From contig DYJE01000004.1 in assembly GCA_020723285.1 (NCBI GenBank), forward strand, positions 189,668 through 253,667: a stretch of 64,000 nucleotides of DNA. The letters are read 5' to 3'. Position 1 is the first letter of the stretch, and each line of letters starts with the position of its first letter. The notes below the pieces were generated by a model that searched no databases, was not told where the DNA came from, and saw only the letters and a list, made by a program, of their open reading frames with translations. This DNA comes from Desulforapulum autotrophicum. GTDB lineage: Bacteria; Desulfobacterota; Desulfobacteria; Desulfobacterales; Desulfolunaceae. Both the position numbers and the translations under genes were made by a program. Below, piece after piece: positions 8,008 to 16,360 of the stretch.

Positions 8008-9136
8008 CCCTGAGCCGGTTTACATCATCGACAGTACACTTCGGGATGGCGAGCAGAGTCCCGGCGTTGTTTTTTCACTGGAAGACAAAATCGCCATAGC
8101 CGCCATGCTGGCCGACGCCGGTGTGGATGAGCTGGAGGCCGGTATTCCGGCCATGGGGGAAGAGGAACGAAAGGACATCCGAACCTTGAACGGCCTGGGT
8201 CTTGGCTGCCCCATCACCCCATGGGTCAGGGCCAGGGCCGAAGACATCGAACATGCGGCAAAAACCGGCGTATCGCGGGTTCACATCTCCTTCCCCGTGT
8301 CGGACATCCACCTTGCCGTGATGAAAAAAACAAGGGAAGCGATCCTTGAAAGCCTCGCCCTCCTCATACCCCTGGCCCGCCGGGACATGGACCATGTTTC
8401 CGTGGGAGCCATGGACGCGACCCGCGCGGACCGGGGGTTTATTTCCACCTTTTCAGCCATGGCGGCGGAGCTGGGGGCCTGCCGCGTGAGGATCGCGGAC
8501 ACCGTGGGCCTTGCCAGTCCGTCATCCATCGGTGGCTTGTTCCGGGATCTTGCCCGGTCTGTCCCGGATATGGTTTTTGAGTTCCACGGGCACAACGACC
8601 TGGGCATGGCCACGGCCAACACCCTTTCCGCGGTTGAAAACGGGGCCTGTGCCGTATCCGTCACCCTGAACGGCCTGGGGGAGAGGGCGGGTAACGCGCC
8701 CACGGAAGAAGTGGCGGCGGCCCTTTCATTCGCTTCGGATATTTCCTGCATTCTGGATCGTTCAAAACTCGCCCTGGCCTGCCGTTATGTGGCACACGTT
8801 TCAGGCCGCCCCATTCCCGACAATAAACCCATCACCGGAGCCCTGGTGTTTGATCACGAAGCTGGGATACACAGCCACGCCCAGCTGAAAAATCCCCTGT
8901 CGTTCCAGCCCTTTCTTCCTGAAGACGTGGGGCATGGGAAAGGCCGTTTCGTGCCGGGCAGCCATTCGGGCACGGCGGGGCTCATCCACATCCTGGCGGC
9001 GTCCGGCCTCACGCTGGATTCGGAGCAGGCTCCCGGTTTTCTTGAAAAAGTGCGCCGCTGCTCACGCGATAAAGGCGGGGCCCTGACGGACATGGAGCTT
9101 GTCAGGCTTTTTCATGGATTTCAGCGGGTTGAATGA
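7994..9136 (+). CDS. nifV: Homocitrate synthase NifV
   Basis: Condenses acetyl-CoA with 2-oxoglutarate to homocitrate, the organic ligand of FeMo-co. The 380-aa protein has the DRE-TIM signature IDSTLRDGEQSPGV near the N-terminus and the metal-binding FHGHNDLGMATAN motif, plus GLGERAGNAPTEE and FDHEAGIHSHAQL, all typical of homocitrate/isopropylmalate synthases without the long regulatory C-terminal domain. The frame is open upstream, but ATG 7994 has GGGAGGA at 7982-7988 and a natural N-terminus. Placement in the nif cluster favours NifV over LeuA or citramalate synthase. The next gene converges on it with only 10 bp between. Confidence 0.92.
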   Translation: MASFSPEPVYIIDSTLRDGEQSPGVVFSLEDKIAIAAMLADAGVDELEAGIPAMGEEERKDIRTLNGLGLGCPITPWVRARAEDIEHAAKTGVSRVHISFPVSDIHLAVMKKTREAILESLALLIPLARRDMDHVSVGAMDATRADRGFISTFSAMAAELGACRVRIADTVGLASPSSIGGLFRDLARSVPDMVFEFHGHNDLGMATANTLSAVENGACAVSVTLNGLGERAGNAPTEEVAAALSFASDISCILDRSKLALACRYVAHVSGRPIPDNKPITGALVFDHEAGIHSHAQLKNPLSFQPFLPEDVGHGKGRFVPGSHSGTAGLIHILAASGLTLDSEQAPGFLEKVRRCSRDKGGALTDMELVRLFHGFQRVE

Positions 9137-9146
9137 TATAAGGGAA

Positions 9147-11126
9147 TCAGGAACTCGGTGTGAAAGATGCCGGAGGCGTTCCGCTTCTGTCCAGTTTGAA
9201 CATGCTGATCATATCCGACAGCTTCATCGCCAGTTCGCTGAGCTGGGCGGCGTTCTGCTTGACCTGGACGCTCCGGTGGAGTATGTCGTCGGTCTGGCTG
9301 TGGACGCCCGTGATGTCCCTGGCGATATCGGAAGACACCATGCTGCTCTGGGTGACGTTGTCGCTGATGTCGTTCATCCGCATGGAGATCTGCTGAATAT
9401 GATCTGACACGTCCGTGGCGTTTACCGACTGGTTTTCAACTGCCGAGACGATCATGCCCACGATGGCATTGAAGTCCGCGATGGTTTCGGCGATGCTTTC
9501 CACATCGGATATGGTGTCCCCAGACGAACTCTGGATACCGGCGATTTTTTCCTTGATGCCTTCCGTTGCCTGTGATGTCTGATCCGCCAGATTCTTGACC
9601 TCACTGGCCACCACGGCGAATCCCTTGCCCGCAGCCCCGGCCCTGGCCGCTTCGATGGTGGCGTTCAGGGCCAGAAGTTTCGTCTGGTCGGCGATGCCGT
9701 CGATCAGATCCGTGACCTGGGTGATTTCCCGGACCGCATGGCCCAGATGGGAGACCCGTGACGACGCCCGTTCAACCCGGGATGTGGCCCTGTTCGATAT
9801 GGAACGGGCATTTTCGCAGTGGCCAGCCACCTGATTCAGTGAAGATTGCATCTGTGAGGCGGCATCCGCGATCTGGCCCATGCTTTCCGAGGCTTCTTCA
9901 CTGCTTGAGGATATGAGATCCATGGTGGCACTCAATTCGCTGGACGCACCGGCCACGGAATTGGCCTTGAGGGCCAGGTCCTCGGCACCCACGGCCAGCA
10001 TCTGGGATACGGTGAGAAGATCGCAGGACGACAGGCTGACTGTTTCGGAGTTGTTGCCGATGTCCACCATGATCTGATTGAGTTTTTCCACAAAAGTGTT
10101 GAACAGGGAGGCCATGTCCCCCAGCTCGTCACTGGAAAGCACCTGCAAACGCCGGGTGAGGTCACCTTCTCCTTCGGCGGCGTCTTTCAGCATACCGACC
10201 ATGGTGTGGACTGGGGCCAGCTGTTTTGAGAGAAAGAAAAACAGGACGGCGATGACGGCCCCCAGAATCCCCGCAAAGGTCAGGATACGGACCAGGATCA
10301 GTTTGCGCTCGGCGGAAAGGACCTCCGTGTCAGTGAATGCCACCCAGTACCTGAAAGGGAATGCGCCGTTGTCCGTCGAAACATCCATGGCATAAAGTCT
10401 GTAAGTTTCTTTGTCGCCCTTGATCCGTTTCAAATCTTTTTTGCCGGGTTTGATCCGTGAAAACAGATCGTCGTTGGAGCTTCCGGAGATTTTTTTGTCC
10501 ACGCCCTGAAACGCCACTTCACCTTTCACTTTTTCTGAAAAGGACCTGGCGACTTCCGAAGCGGGGATTTCACATACGGCAAAACCGGCGGTTTCATCCT
10601 CGTCGTTGACCACTGCGGAGATCAGGGCGAAAAAGATCGAGTCCCCGGAAGGGGCCATGAACCCTTTGACCGCCCAGTTCTCCGATATCTGTTTGTAAGC
10701 TTTGAGAAACGGTTCCGAGGTGAACACAGCGTCATCGGAAACGGACTTCTCCGCATTTTTTTCGGAAAAAATGACGCGATGGTTCTTATCGAGAATCAGA
10801 AACCGCGTCGCCTTGCACTTGTTGGCCAGGCTGATGAAAAAGCCTTTCAGAATCATGGCGCTGGTTGAGGAGGACGGGTCGTCGATGTACGCGAGGGTTT
10901 CAGCCATGCCCGCGAACTTTTCGAGTTCTTTCCCGTCCCGCTCGATGTGAAAGGTGTCGTTGTCTTTTCTGACGTTATCGAAAACCCTGCTGATGACGCC
11001 GGAGGAAAAATCGTCATGACGACGGACAATGTACTGGGCGAAAAGGTCGAATCCCACCATGCTGGCCATCACGATGATGACGAGACCCAATGTGATCTTG
11101 AGTTTCAAAGGCATGTTTTTTTTCAT
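9147..11126 (-). CDS. Methyl-accepting chemotaxis protein
   Basis: A 659-aa transmembrane chemoreceptor. TM1 is at about 9-30 and TM2 at about 278-300, enclosing a periplasmic sensing region of roughly 245 residues of the Cache-like type, including a [16 protein letters not shown] segment. HAMP follows (about 301-353, [20 protein letters not shown]), then a methyl-accepting coiled coil with the conserved hairpin tip [18 protein letters not shown]. The receptor would transmit ligand state to CheA/CheW; no che genes are nearby, so it is an orphan receptor. The tip reads TKLLALNAT rather than the common TNLLALNAA, a mild variation. The start is ATG 11126 with a basic [10 protein letters not shown] anchor. 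Confidence 0.93.
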   Translation of the reverse strand: MKKNMPLKLKITLGLVIIVMASMVGFDLFAQYIVRRHDDFSSGVISRVFDNVRKDNDTFHIERDGKELEKFAGMAETLAYIDDPSSSTSAMILKGFFISLANKCKATRFLILDKNHRVIFSEKNAEKSVSDDAVFTSEPFLKAYKQISENWAVKGFMAPSGDSIFFALISAVVNDEDETAGFAVCEIPASEVARSFSEKVKGEVAFQGVDKKISGSSNDDLFSRIKPGKKDLKRIKGDKETYRLYAMDVSTDNGAFPFRYWVAFTDTEVLSAERKLILVRILTFAGILGAVIAVLFFFLSKQLAPVHTMVGMLKDAAEGEGDLTRRLQVLSSDELGDMASLFNTFVEKLNQIMVDIGNNSETVSLSSCDLLTVSQMLAVGAEDLALKANSVAGASSELSATMDLISSSSEEASESMGQIADAASQMQSSLNQVAGHCENARSISNRATSRVERASSRVSHLGHAVREITQVTDLIDGIADQTKLLALNATIEAARAGAAGKGFAVVASEVKNLADQTSQATEGIKEKIAGIQSSSGDTISDVESIAETIADFNAIVGMIVSAVENQSVNATDVSDHIQQISMRMNDISDNVTQSSMVSSDIARDITGVHSQTDDILHRSVQVKQNAAQLSELAMKLSDMISMFKLDRSGTPPASFTPSS

Positions 11127-11150
11127 GACGATTCCTTGGGCTTTGAAGTT

Positions 11151-11756
11151 TTACTGATTCACCACATCGCCCCGGAGGTACTTGGCGATTTTTTTCTTGA
11201 GCTTGGGATTTTCAAGAATGAATTTTTCAAGATTCGGGTAGCCGTCCCTGAACCAGACCACCTTGGCCGGGCTCAGGCCGTATTCAGACACACTGCGGAT
11301 GGCGGCATCGTAACTCCGGTGGCATTCGGGGCCCTGGCAGAAAAAAGCCACCGTGACGTTGTGCACGTCCGGGTCAATTTTGGCCATTTCCTTCATCAGT
11401 TTGTCCTTGCTGATGGCGTTGGCCGCGTCCGCTCCCGTGATGGCGGTGCCTTTCATGTCACATACCAGGTGAACCGCAGGCAGAAGGGTGCCCACTTTGA
11501 GAAAGGAACCGGGCCGGGTATCGACCCAGAGCACTTTGGCCTTGGGATCTTTCAGTTTTTCCATGGCGTCCTCGTTGTCCCAGATGACCATGCCTGCCGG
11601 GAGTTTTTTCAGGGATTTATCAAGATGGGCCTTGGGGATTTTCCCTTTGGCGACTTCCTTGCATTCCGGGCAGTCCGCTGAAAAACCGGGCCGGGGCATG
11701 GCGATGAATGCCAAAAGGAACAGGGTGGAAAAGATGGTTGAAAGTGAACGCTTCAT
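11151..11756 (-). CDS. Exported rhodanese-like protein with N-terminal CxxC
   Basis: A 201-aa protein with a signal peptide (cleavage likely after GFSA, residue 27) directly followed by DCPEC, a CxxC pair at Cys29 and Cys32. The rest is a single rhodanese domain whose active-site loop is FFCQGPECHRS: Cys140 would carry the persulfide, and Cys145 makes it a CX4C loop. It therefore probably handles sulfane sulfur or another chalcogen in the periplasm. It lies 24 bp upstream of the chemoreceptor start on the same strand and faces away from the iron-sulfur/VTT and second rhodanese genes across a 512-bp gap. Substrate unknown. Confidence 0.8.
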   Translation of the reverse strand: MKRSLSTIFSTLFLLAFIAMPRPGFSADCPECKEVAKGKIPKAHLDKSLKKLPAGMVIWDNEDAMEKLKDPKAKVLWVDTRPGSFLKVGTLLPAVHLVCDMKGTAITGADAANAISKDKLMKEMAKIDPDVHNVTVAFFCQGPECHRSYDAAIRSVSEYGLSPAKVVWFRDGYPNLEKFILENPKLKKKIAKYLRGDVVNQ

Positions 11757-12268
11757 TAATCGCCTCCATGGTTGATGTCGTTGTTTTGTGGGTGAGCCGA
11801 TGGGGAGGTTTACCCCATGGCGTTCAGGGGGTATCTGTTTTTTTGTGACGTTTCATCGATGCTCGTTTGCATACGAAGATAAAAAGCACTTTAAAAAAGG
11901 TTTTGTTGTCAGGCCATGTCTAAGTTTCCGGTCATGCGTAATAGAGACGGTTTGTCTTAAGTCGATTGCCTGTCTGGCTGTGTGGAACGGAACGGTCATA
12001 CCGGAAATGAATAATGATATCTATTCATAGCATATTGCCTTTCTTTGGGACAACCCAATTTTTACTGGAGATGCGTTGTCATGGATTGACGGTGATGATT
12101 TGTTTGCGGTGTTGACAATATGAAAATGCGCCACTATTTGCAAAATCGATTTGACAACAGGCGTTTTGTGGCTTTAAGTTCCGGCTTTGATTCATGATTT
12201 TGTATTGTTGTATCGAAACGGAACCGGTGTTGAAGCATGACTGTCGCCGTGTTTTGGGGAGGAAAGCC
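11757..12268. other. 512-bp divergent intergenic region
   Basis: Holds the control region for the exported rhodanese (minus) and the iron-sulfur/VTT gene (plus). Visible elements are an ATGGGG/CCCCAT hairpin near 11799-11819 and two TTGACA hexamers on the plus strand, near 12113 and 12152; the second is followed after 17 bp by TTAAGT. The right half is distinctly AT-rich. I see no coding region and cannot name a regulator. Confidence 0.5.
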
Positions 12269-14275
12269 ATGGAAACAGTTCAATCATCGGGTATCGTCAT
12301 GAGACCTGAACTTTCAACACAGCTGGATCGTGTCAAAACCACCTGCATCAACTGCCCGAAATGCGTGGAGCAATGCGCGTTTCTGAAAGAAAATGGCAAG
12401 CCCGGAGAGATTGCCGGGGATTACGATCCGGCAAACCCGGAGTGGCTGACCCTATCGTTTCAATGCAGCCTCTGCGGTCTGTGTGCGGCGGTCTGCCCGG
12501 TGAACCTCGCCCCTCAGGACATGTTTCTTGAAATGCGGCGGGAGGCGGTGGATCGCGGCGCGGCACCCCTTCCGGCCCATCGGGGCATCATGGCTTACGA
12601 ACGCCGGGGCGTTTCACGGAAATACTCATGGTACAGCCTGCCTGAACGCTGCGATACGGTTTTTTTTCCGGGATGCGCCTTTTCAGGCACCCGCATGGAC
12701 ACCACCCTCGCCATTTACGATGCCCTGAAAACCATGATGCCAGATCTTGGTATGGTCCTCGATTGCTGCTGCAAACCGTCCCATGATCTGGGACGGAACG
12801 ATTATTTTTCGGACATGTTTGGCGAGATGCGGGATTACCTCACATCAAACAGCGTTAAAAATGTGGTGGTGGCCTGCCCAAACTGTTACAAAGTGTTCAA
12901 ACAGTATGGCAACGGCCTTGCCGTTTCGACCGTCTACACCGTGCTTGCGGAGAATCCTTTGCCCAGGAGTCTGTCGGACAACCTGAAACCGGGGAGCCGC
13001 AGACCCAGCGCTGTTGGCTTAAGTGATGGGCACGCTGACGCTTTGCCCATCCTACAGGATTCCGGTCTGTTGCCCGTAGGATGGGCAAAGGCGAAGCCGT
13101 GCATATCAGAAACAAACATGCTTAATCCAACACCATTGAGCCGCAGACCGGTGAGTGTCCATGATCCCTGCGTTCTGAGAGACGAACCGGGCATCCAACT
13201 CGCCGTGAGAGCCCTGACGGCCCTGGCCGGATTTAACGTGACGGACATGCCCCACAGCGGTGAAACGACCGTGTGCTGCGGCGAAGGCGGCACCGTGGGA
13301 TGTGTGGCTTCACAGTACCCGGAAGCCTGGAAGAACATCCGGAAAACCGAAGCCAAGGGCCGCCGGCTGATCACGTACTGCGCGGGCTGCGCCGGTTTTC
13401 TGAACAAGGTCACGCCCACGGACCACATTCTCGACGCCCTGGTTTATCCGGACCAGGTGGCGAAGGGCGGGCGAAAAGCTGTAAGGGCTCCGTGGACATA
13501 CATGAACCGGCTCCGCCTGAAACGTTATATTCAAACCCATTACCCTGCGGCCGTGACCCGGCAGCGGGATTACACGCCGGCTTCGGCCCGTCTTCCGGGA
13601 AAGGGAAGCGCTTTGAAAAAAATTCTGCTCACGGCCATTGTGGCCGCCGTGGCTGCGGGGCTTCACATGTCGGGGCTTACCGCCCGGCTCGATCCTGAAA
13701 CCCTTCGCCGTGCCGTGGCGGCCTGGGGCATGATGGCCCCCCTGATCTACATCCTCATCTACACCCTTGCACCGGCCCTTCTGCTGCCCGGTCTTCCCAT
13801 CACCCTGACGGGCGGTATTGTTTTCGGGCCGTTCTGGGGGGTGGTGTACAGCATTGTCGGAGCCACCACCGGGGCCAGCTTTTCGTTTTTCATTGCCAGG
13901 TACGTGGCCAGGGACTGGGTCCAGGCCAGACTCAGCGGCCCCAAGTGGAAAACCCTGAATGTCCGTGTGGAACAAAACGGTTGGAAAATCGTGGCCTTCA
14001 CCCGGCTTGTGCCTGTTTTTCCCTTCAATCTCCAGAACTACGCTTACGGGCTTACGACCATACCCTTTTCAACGTATGTGGTGACCTCGTTCATCTGTAT
14101 GCTTCCGGCCTGCGCGGCCCTGATCGTGTTTTCAAGTTCCTTTCTCGACCTGATCAAAGGCCGTGTGTCGCCGGGCTTCATTTTTGGATTGGGGCTGATC
14201 GTGCTTGTTTCACTGATTCCCCTTGCGGTGAGGCGATACACGGCGGCAAGGGGCGGAATAAAGGATGAACCATGA
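12269..14275 (+). CDS. Hdr/GlpC-like iron-sulfur protein fused to a VTT (DedA/TVP38-like) membrane domain
   Basis: A 668-aa fusion. Residues 26-36 and 66-76 form two ferredoxin-type 4Fe-4S motifs (CINCPKCVEQC; CSLCGLCAAVC). Two CCG-type domains of the heterodisulfide-reductase HdrB/GlpC family follow (Cys136, Cys166-168, Cys203, Cys206; Cys301, Cys336-337, Cys371, Cys374). From about 450 a membrane region matches VTT/TVP38 proteins (LTGGIVFGPFWG...GATTGASFSFFIAR). Such electron-transfer modules reduce disulfides or quinones; coupling to a VTT domain suggests electron delivery to, or transport across, the membrane, but the substrate is unknown. Residues about 243-290 come from a repeat insertion between the two CCG domains. 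ATG 12269 has GGGGAGGAAAG upstream; the end overlaps the next gene by ATGA. Confidence 0.82.
   Translation: METVQSSGIVMRPELSTQLDRVKTTCINCPKCVEQCAFLKENGKPGEIAGDYDPANPEWLTLSFQCSLCGLCAAVCPVNLAPQDMFLEMRREAVDRGAAPLPAHRGIMAYERRGVSRKYSWYSLPERCDTVFFPGCAFSGTRMDTTLAIYDALKTMMPDLGMVLDCCCKPSHDLGRNDYFSDMFGEMRDYLTSNSVKNVVVACPNCYKVFKQYGNGLAVSTVYTVLAENPLPRSLSDNLKPGSRRPSAVGLSDGHADALPILQDSGLLPVGWAKAKPCISETNMLNPTPLSRRPVSVHDPCVLRDEPGIQLAVRALTALAGFNVTDMPHSGETTVCCGEGGTVGCVASQYPEAWKNIRKTEAKGRRLITYCAGCAGFLNKVTPTDHILDALVYPDQVAKGGRKAVRAPWTYMNRLRLKRYIQTHYPAAVTRQRDYTPASARLPGKGSALKKILLTAIVAAVAAGLHMSGLTARLDPETLRRAVAAWGMMAPLIYILIYTLAPALLLPGLPITLTGGIVFGPFWGVVYSIVGATTGASFSFFIARYVARDWVQARLSGPKWKTLNVRVEQNGWKIVAFTRLVPVFPFNLQNYAYGLTTIPFSTYVVTSFICMLPACAALIVFSSSFLDLIKGRVSPGFIFGLGLIVLVSLIPLAVRRYTAARGGIKDEP
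12994..13149. mobile_element. MITE-like element inserted in frame inside a coding region
   Basis: GAGCCGCAGACC at 12994-13005 is repeated exactly at 13138-13149. Inside these direct repeats lie imperfect terminal inverted repeats, TGTTGGCTTAAG (13012-13023) and CTTAATCCAACA (13121-13132), enclosing two inverted copies of the GATGGGC...GCCCATC palindrome (13025-13051 and about 13076-13107). The repeat-to-repeat distance is 144 bp, exactly 48 codons, so the reading frame is kept and the element is translated, giving a VGWAKAKPC segment. A solitary half-copy lies at 3254-3281. The direct repeats resemble a target duplication; no transposase is in the window. Confidence 0.78.
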
Positions 14276-15114
14276 AAGTTTTTCGTTTTTTTTCTGTTTT
14301 AGGTATCGTTTTTGGCATCCTCATGCCTGTTTCAGCCAACGCCTTTGATCTGAAACGCATCACAGCCGGTGATGCGGCGGAAAAGCTTTCCCGGTTTGCG
14401 GTGCTTGACGCCCGACCCCTGGCCCGGTGGGAACAAGGCCATCTGCCCTTGGCCCGGTCTTTTTCCTGGGAGAATTACACTCAAACGGACACGGACGGCG
14501 TCAAATACAGAATCCTGCCTCCGGATCAGCTCGCCAAAATCCTGGGCGGCATGGGCATCGGTTCGAACGACGCGGTGCTGGTCTATGGCGACGCGGACAG
14601 CAGTTGGGGTGGCGAAGGCTGGCTGGTTTGGATGCTGGCCTGGCTCGGCCACCGGGGCACCGTGTATGTCCTGGACGGCGGCATTCAGGCTTGGCAGGGT
14701 TTGGGCAAGAGCCTGACCACGGCCAGAGGGATCGCCGGAAAAAAGAAAACCTACACCGTGAAGCTGACGCCTTCGGTAGGCATCGGCCATGAGCGAATCA
14801 AGGCCGAGGGCCGCCGCGTCACCCTCATCGACACCCGTGGCTACCTTACCGAATGGCTGCCCGGCCATCTGCCCGATGCGGTCCATATCCCCTGGGAAAA
14901 ATTTTACGACGGCCCTCACCGGACGGTGATCAGGCGGACGGCCATGGAGGCCCTTTTCAGAAGCAAGCATGTGGACCCTCAAAAACCCCTGGTGTTTTAC
15001 TGCACCGGCGGCATCCGCTCCGGTTTCGCATGGATGGCGGCGGTGATGAACGGTTATCCGGCGGTGATGAATTTTGAAGGCGGCACCGAGGAGTGGAACC
15101 GGTTCACGCCATGA
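14272..15114 (+). CDS. Exported two-domain rhodanese (thiosulfate sulfurtransferase-like)
   Basis: A 280-aa protein with a signal peptide (MKVFRFFSVLGIVFGILMPV, cleavage near residue 24) and tandem rhodanese domains. The N-terminal domain has the fold motifs (VLDARPLARWEQGHLPLA) but YGDADSSWGGEG at the loop, with no cysteine. The C-terminal loop FYCTGGIRSG supplies the catalytic Cys244. This inactive/active pairing is standard for TST/SseA-like enzymes, which pass sulfane sulfur from thiosulfate to acceptors. It overlaps the iron-sulfur/VTT gene by ATGA and so is translationally coupled to it. The ArsR promoter follows 23 bp after its stop codon. Confidence 0.88.
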   Translation: MKVFRFFSVLGIVFGILMPVSANAFDLKRITAGDAAEKLSRFAVLDARPLARWEQGHLPLARSFSWENYTQTDTDGVKYRILPPDQLAKILGGMGIGSNDAVLVYGDADSSWGGEGWLVWMLAWLGHRGTVYVLDGGIQAWQGLGKSLTTARGIAGKKKTYTVKLTPSVGIGHERIKAEGRRVTLIDTRGYLTEWLPGHLPDAVHIPWEKFYDGPHRTVIRRTAMEALFRSKHVDPQKPLVFYCTGGIRSGFAWMAAVMNGYPAVMNFEGGTEEWNRFTP

Positions 15115-15137
15115 TCCTGGAATAGAAAAAAAACACG

Positions 15138-15166
15138 TTGACAGCCGGTTTTTATATCACTATATT
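15138..15166 (+). promoter_or_regulatory. Sigma-70-type promoter of the arsR operon
   Basis: TTGACA at 15138-15143 and TATATT at 15161-15166 are separated by exactly 17 bp, 25 bp before the arsR start codon, so the leader is very short. This near-consensus promoter implies that the operon is strong when not repressed. Confidence 0.75.
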
Positions 15167-15181
15167 CCTTTTTAGCGATAT
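15154..15181. promoter_or_regulatory. Probable ArsR operator overlapping the -10 box
   Basis: Imperfect inverted repeat: ATATCACTATA (15154-15164), six-base centre, TTTAGCGATAT (15171-15181). Nine of eleven positions pair between the arms. It covers the -10 element and the start of transcription, where ArsR/SmtB repressors typically bind. The assignment to the adjacent arsR product is inference. Confidence 0.65.
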
Positions 15182-15190
15182 GGAGGATTC

Positions 15191-15535
15191 ATGAAAAAAA
15201 TCGTCAAAGTGATGAAAGCCCTGTCTGACCCCAACCGTCTTCGGATCATGAAAATTCTGTCCGGGAAGACCATGTGCGTGTGCGAATTGCAGTACACCTT
15301 GTCTCTGGCCCAGAGTTCCATTTCCAAACATCTGAAAATCCTTGAAGAAGCGGATCTGGTTTCGTCAAAGAAAGACGGGCTCTGGGTGAACTATTCCCTG
15401 TCGGATACGCCGGAAAACCCTTATGCCAAAGACATGCTGGAGACCCTTGAAACATGGCTCGCGAACGCACCGGGTTTTGATGACATCATGTTCAGGGCTT
15501 TGACGGCGGACCGGCAGAACCTGACTCGGAGCTGA
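15191..15535 (+). CDS. ArsR/SmtB-family metal- or metalloid-responsive repressor
   Basis: A 114-aa winged-helix repressor. The N-terminal half reads LSDPNRLRIMKILSG, then MCVCELQYTLSLAQSSISKHLKILEEADLV. The CVC pair (Cys29, Cys31) sits at the start of the alpha3 helix where arsenic-type ArsR proteins have their ELCVCDL metalloid site, and QSSISKHLKIL is the DNA-recognition helix. It probably represses its own promoter and releases when a thiophilic ligand binds the cysteines. It is the first gene of the operon to 20246. The effector could be arsenite, antimonite, an organoarsenical or a reactive sulfur species; the sequence does not decide. Confidence 0.9.
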   Translation: MKKIVKVMKALSDPNRLRIMKILSGKTMCVCELQYTLSLAQSSISKHLKILEEADLVSSKKDGLWVNYSLSDTPENPYAKDMLETLETWLANAPGFDDIMFRALTADRQNLTRS

Positions 15536-15552
15536 ATTTTTTTTGACCCTAC

Positions 15553-15572
15553 ATATCGCCAAATGACCATAT
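15553..15572. promoter_or_regulatory. Possible second ArsR half-site pair after arsR
   Basis: ATATCGCCAAATGACCATAT lies between arsR and the next gene. Its arms match in seven of nine positions, and its left arm repeats the ATATCGC half-site of the upstream operator. It overlaps the region just before the next ribosome site (TAGGAG). Weak evidence; no promoter boxes are apparent here. Confidence 0.35.
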
Positions 15573-15583
15573 AGGAGTAACGC

Positions 15584-16105
15584 ATGGCCGGAAACGACAT
15601 CAGTCAGATCAGGGTGGGAACGGACCGCATCGGCATCATCGGCTTGAAACAGGCTCTGTCCGAACTTGCCGCAATGGCGGAGATGATGAGTGAAGAAGAC
15701 ATCAAACGACACCTGGTGGAAAATCTGGGGAAAAAGAACTACATCAGCCCCAACGCCAGAGACCGTTATGAAAATGCGTTTTACAGGGAATTCTGCGTGT
15801 TTACCGGCAGAACCGTTGAGAAGGAACTGAGCCTGGGCGTCATCGAGATCAAGGTGCTGGGCCAGGGCTGCGCCCGGTGCGACCAGCTTGAACGGGATGT
15901 GATGGCCATCGTGTCTGAAATGAAAATACCGGCGGACGTGGACCATGTCCGGGATCTCAAGGCCATCGCCGCTTACGGCGTTCTGGGTTCTCCCGGTCTG
16001 GTGATCGACGGTGCGGTCAAAGCCGTGGGCACTGTTCCCGGCAAGGCGAAAATCAAGGCATGGATCAGCGAAGCCGCTGAAAAATTCAAAACCGGATCAA
16101 AATAA
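15584..16105 (+). CDS. Two-part protein with C-terminal redox-active thioredoxin fold
   Basis: A 173-aa cytoplasmic protein. Residues 1-80 form an unrecognised helical domain with one cysteine (FYREFCVFTG, Cys71). Residues 86-170 form a small thioredoxin-like domain of the redox-active-disulfide-protein type: IEIKVLGQGCARCDQLE (Cys96, Cys99) and GVLGSPGLVIDG with the cis-proline. Its C-terminal half resembles the 77-aa protein encoded next, suggesting duplication. The extra N-terminal domain may bind a partner or the DNA-binding regulator; no function is assigned to it. It follows arsR by 48 bp with TAGGAG before the start. Confidence 0.8.
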   Translation: MAGNDISQIRVGTDRIGIIGLKQALSELAAMAEMMSEEDIKRHLVENLGKKNYISPNARDRYENAFYREFCVFTGRTVEKELSLGVIEIKVLGQGCARCDQLERDVMAIVSEMKIPADVDHVRDLKAIAAYGVLGSPGLVIDGAVKAVGTVPGKAKIKAWISEAAEKFKTGSK

Positions 16106-16115
16106 GGAGAAGATC

Positions 16116-16349
16116 ATGGATATCAAAGTTCTGGGGCCGGGCTGCGCCAAATGTGAAAAAACAGCCGCTCTCATCAAAGAGGTTCTGGCCGAAACAGGCG
16201 TTGACGCCCGCATGGAAAAGGTCTCCGACCTGATGAAAATCGCCGGTTACGGTGTTTTCGGAACCCCCGCCGTGGTGGTTGACGGTGACGTGAAAAGCGT
16301 GGGCAAAGTTCCCAGCAAAGACGATGTAAAAAAATGGATCAACAAATAG
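16116..16349 (+). CDS. Small thioredoxin-fold protein (redox-active disulfide protein)
   Basis: A 77-aa minimal thioredoxin fold: MDIKVLGPGCAKCEKTA holds the CAKC pair (Cys10, Cys13) and GYGVFGTPAVVVDGDV contains the cis-proline loop. Proteins of this type are well known as neighbours of ArsR regulators and UPF0718/ArsP permeases, both of which are in this operon. It is likely a disulfide reductant or metalloid-thiol carrier in the cytoplasm. ATG 16116 is preceded by AAGGAG; the frame upstream of it belongs to the preceding gene in another phase. Eleven bases separate the two genes. Confidence 0.88.
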   Translation: MDIKVLGPGCAKCEKTAALIKEVLAETGVDARMEKVSDLMKIAGYGVFGTPAVVVDGDVKSVGKVPSKDDVKKWINK

Positions 16350-16360
16350 GAGATCGCGCC

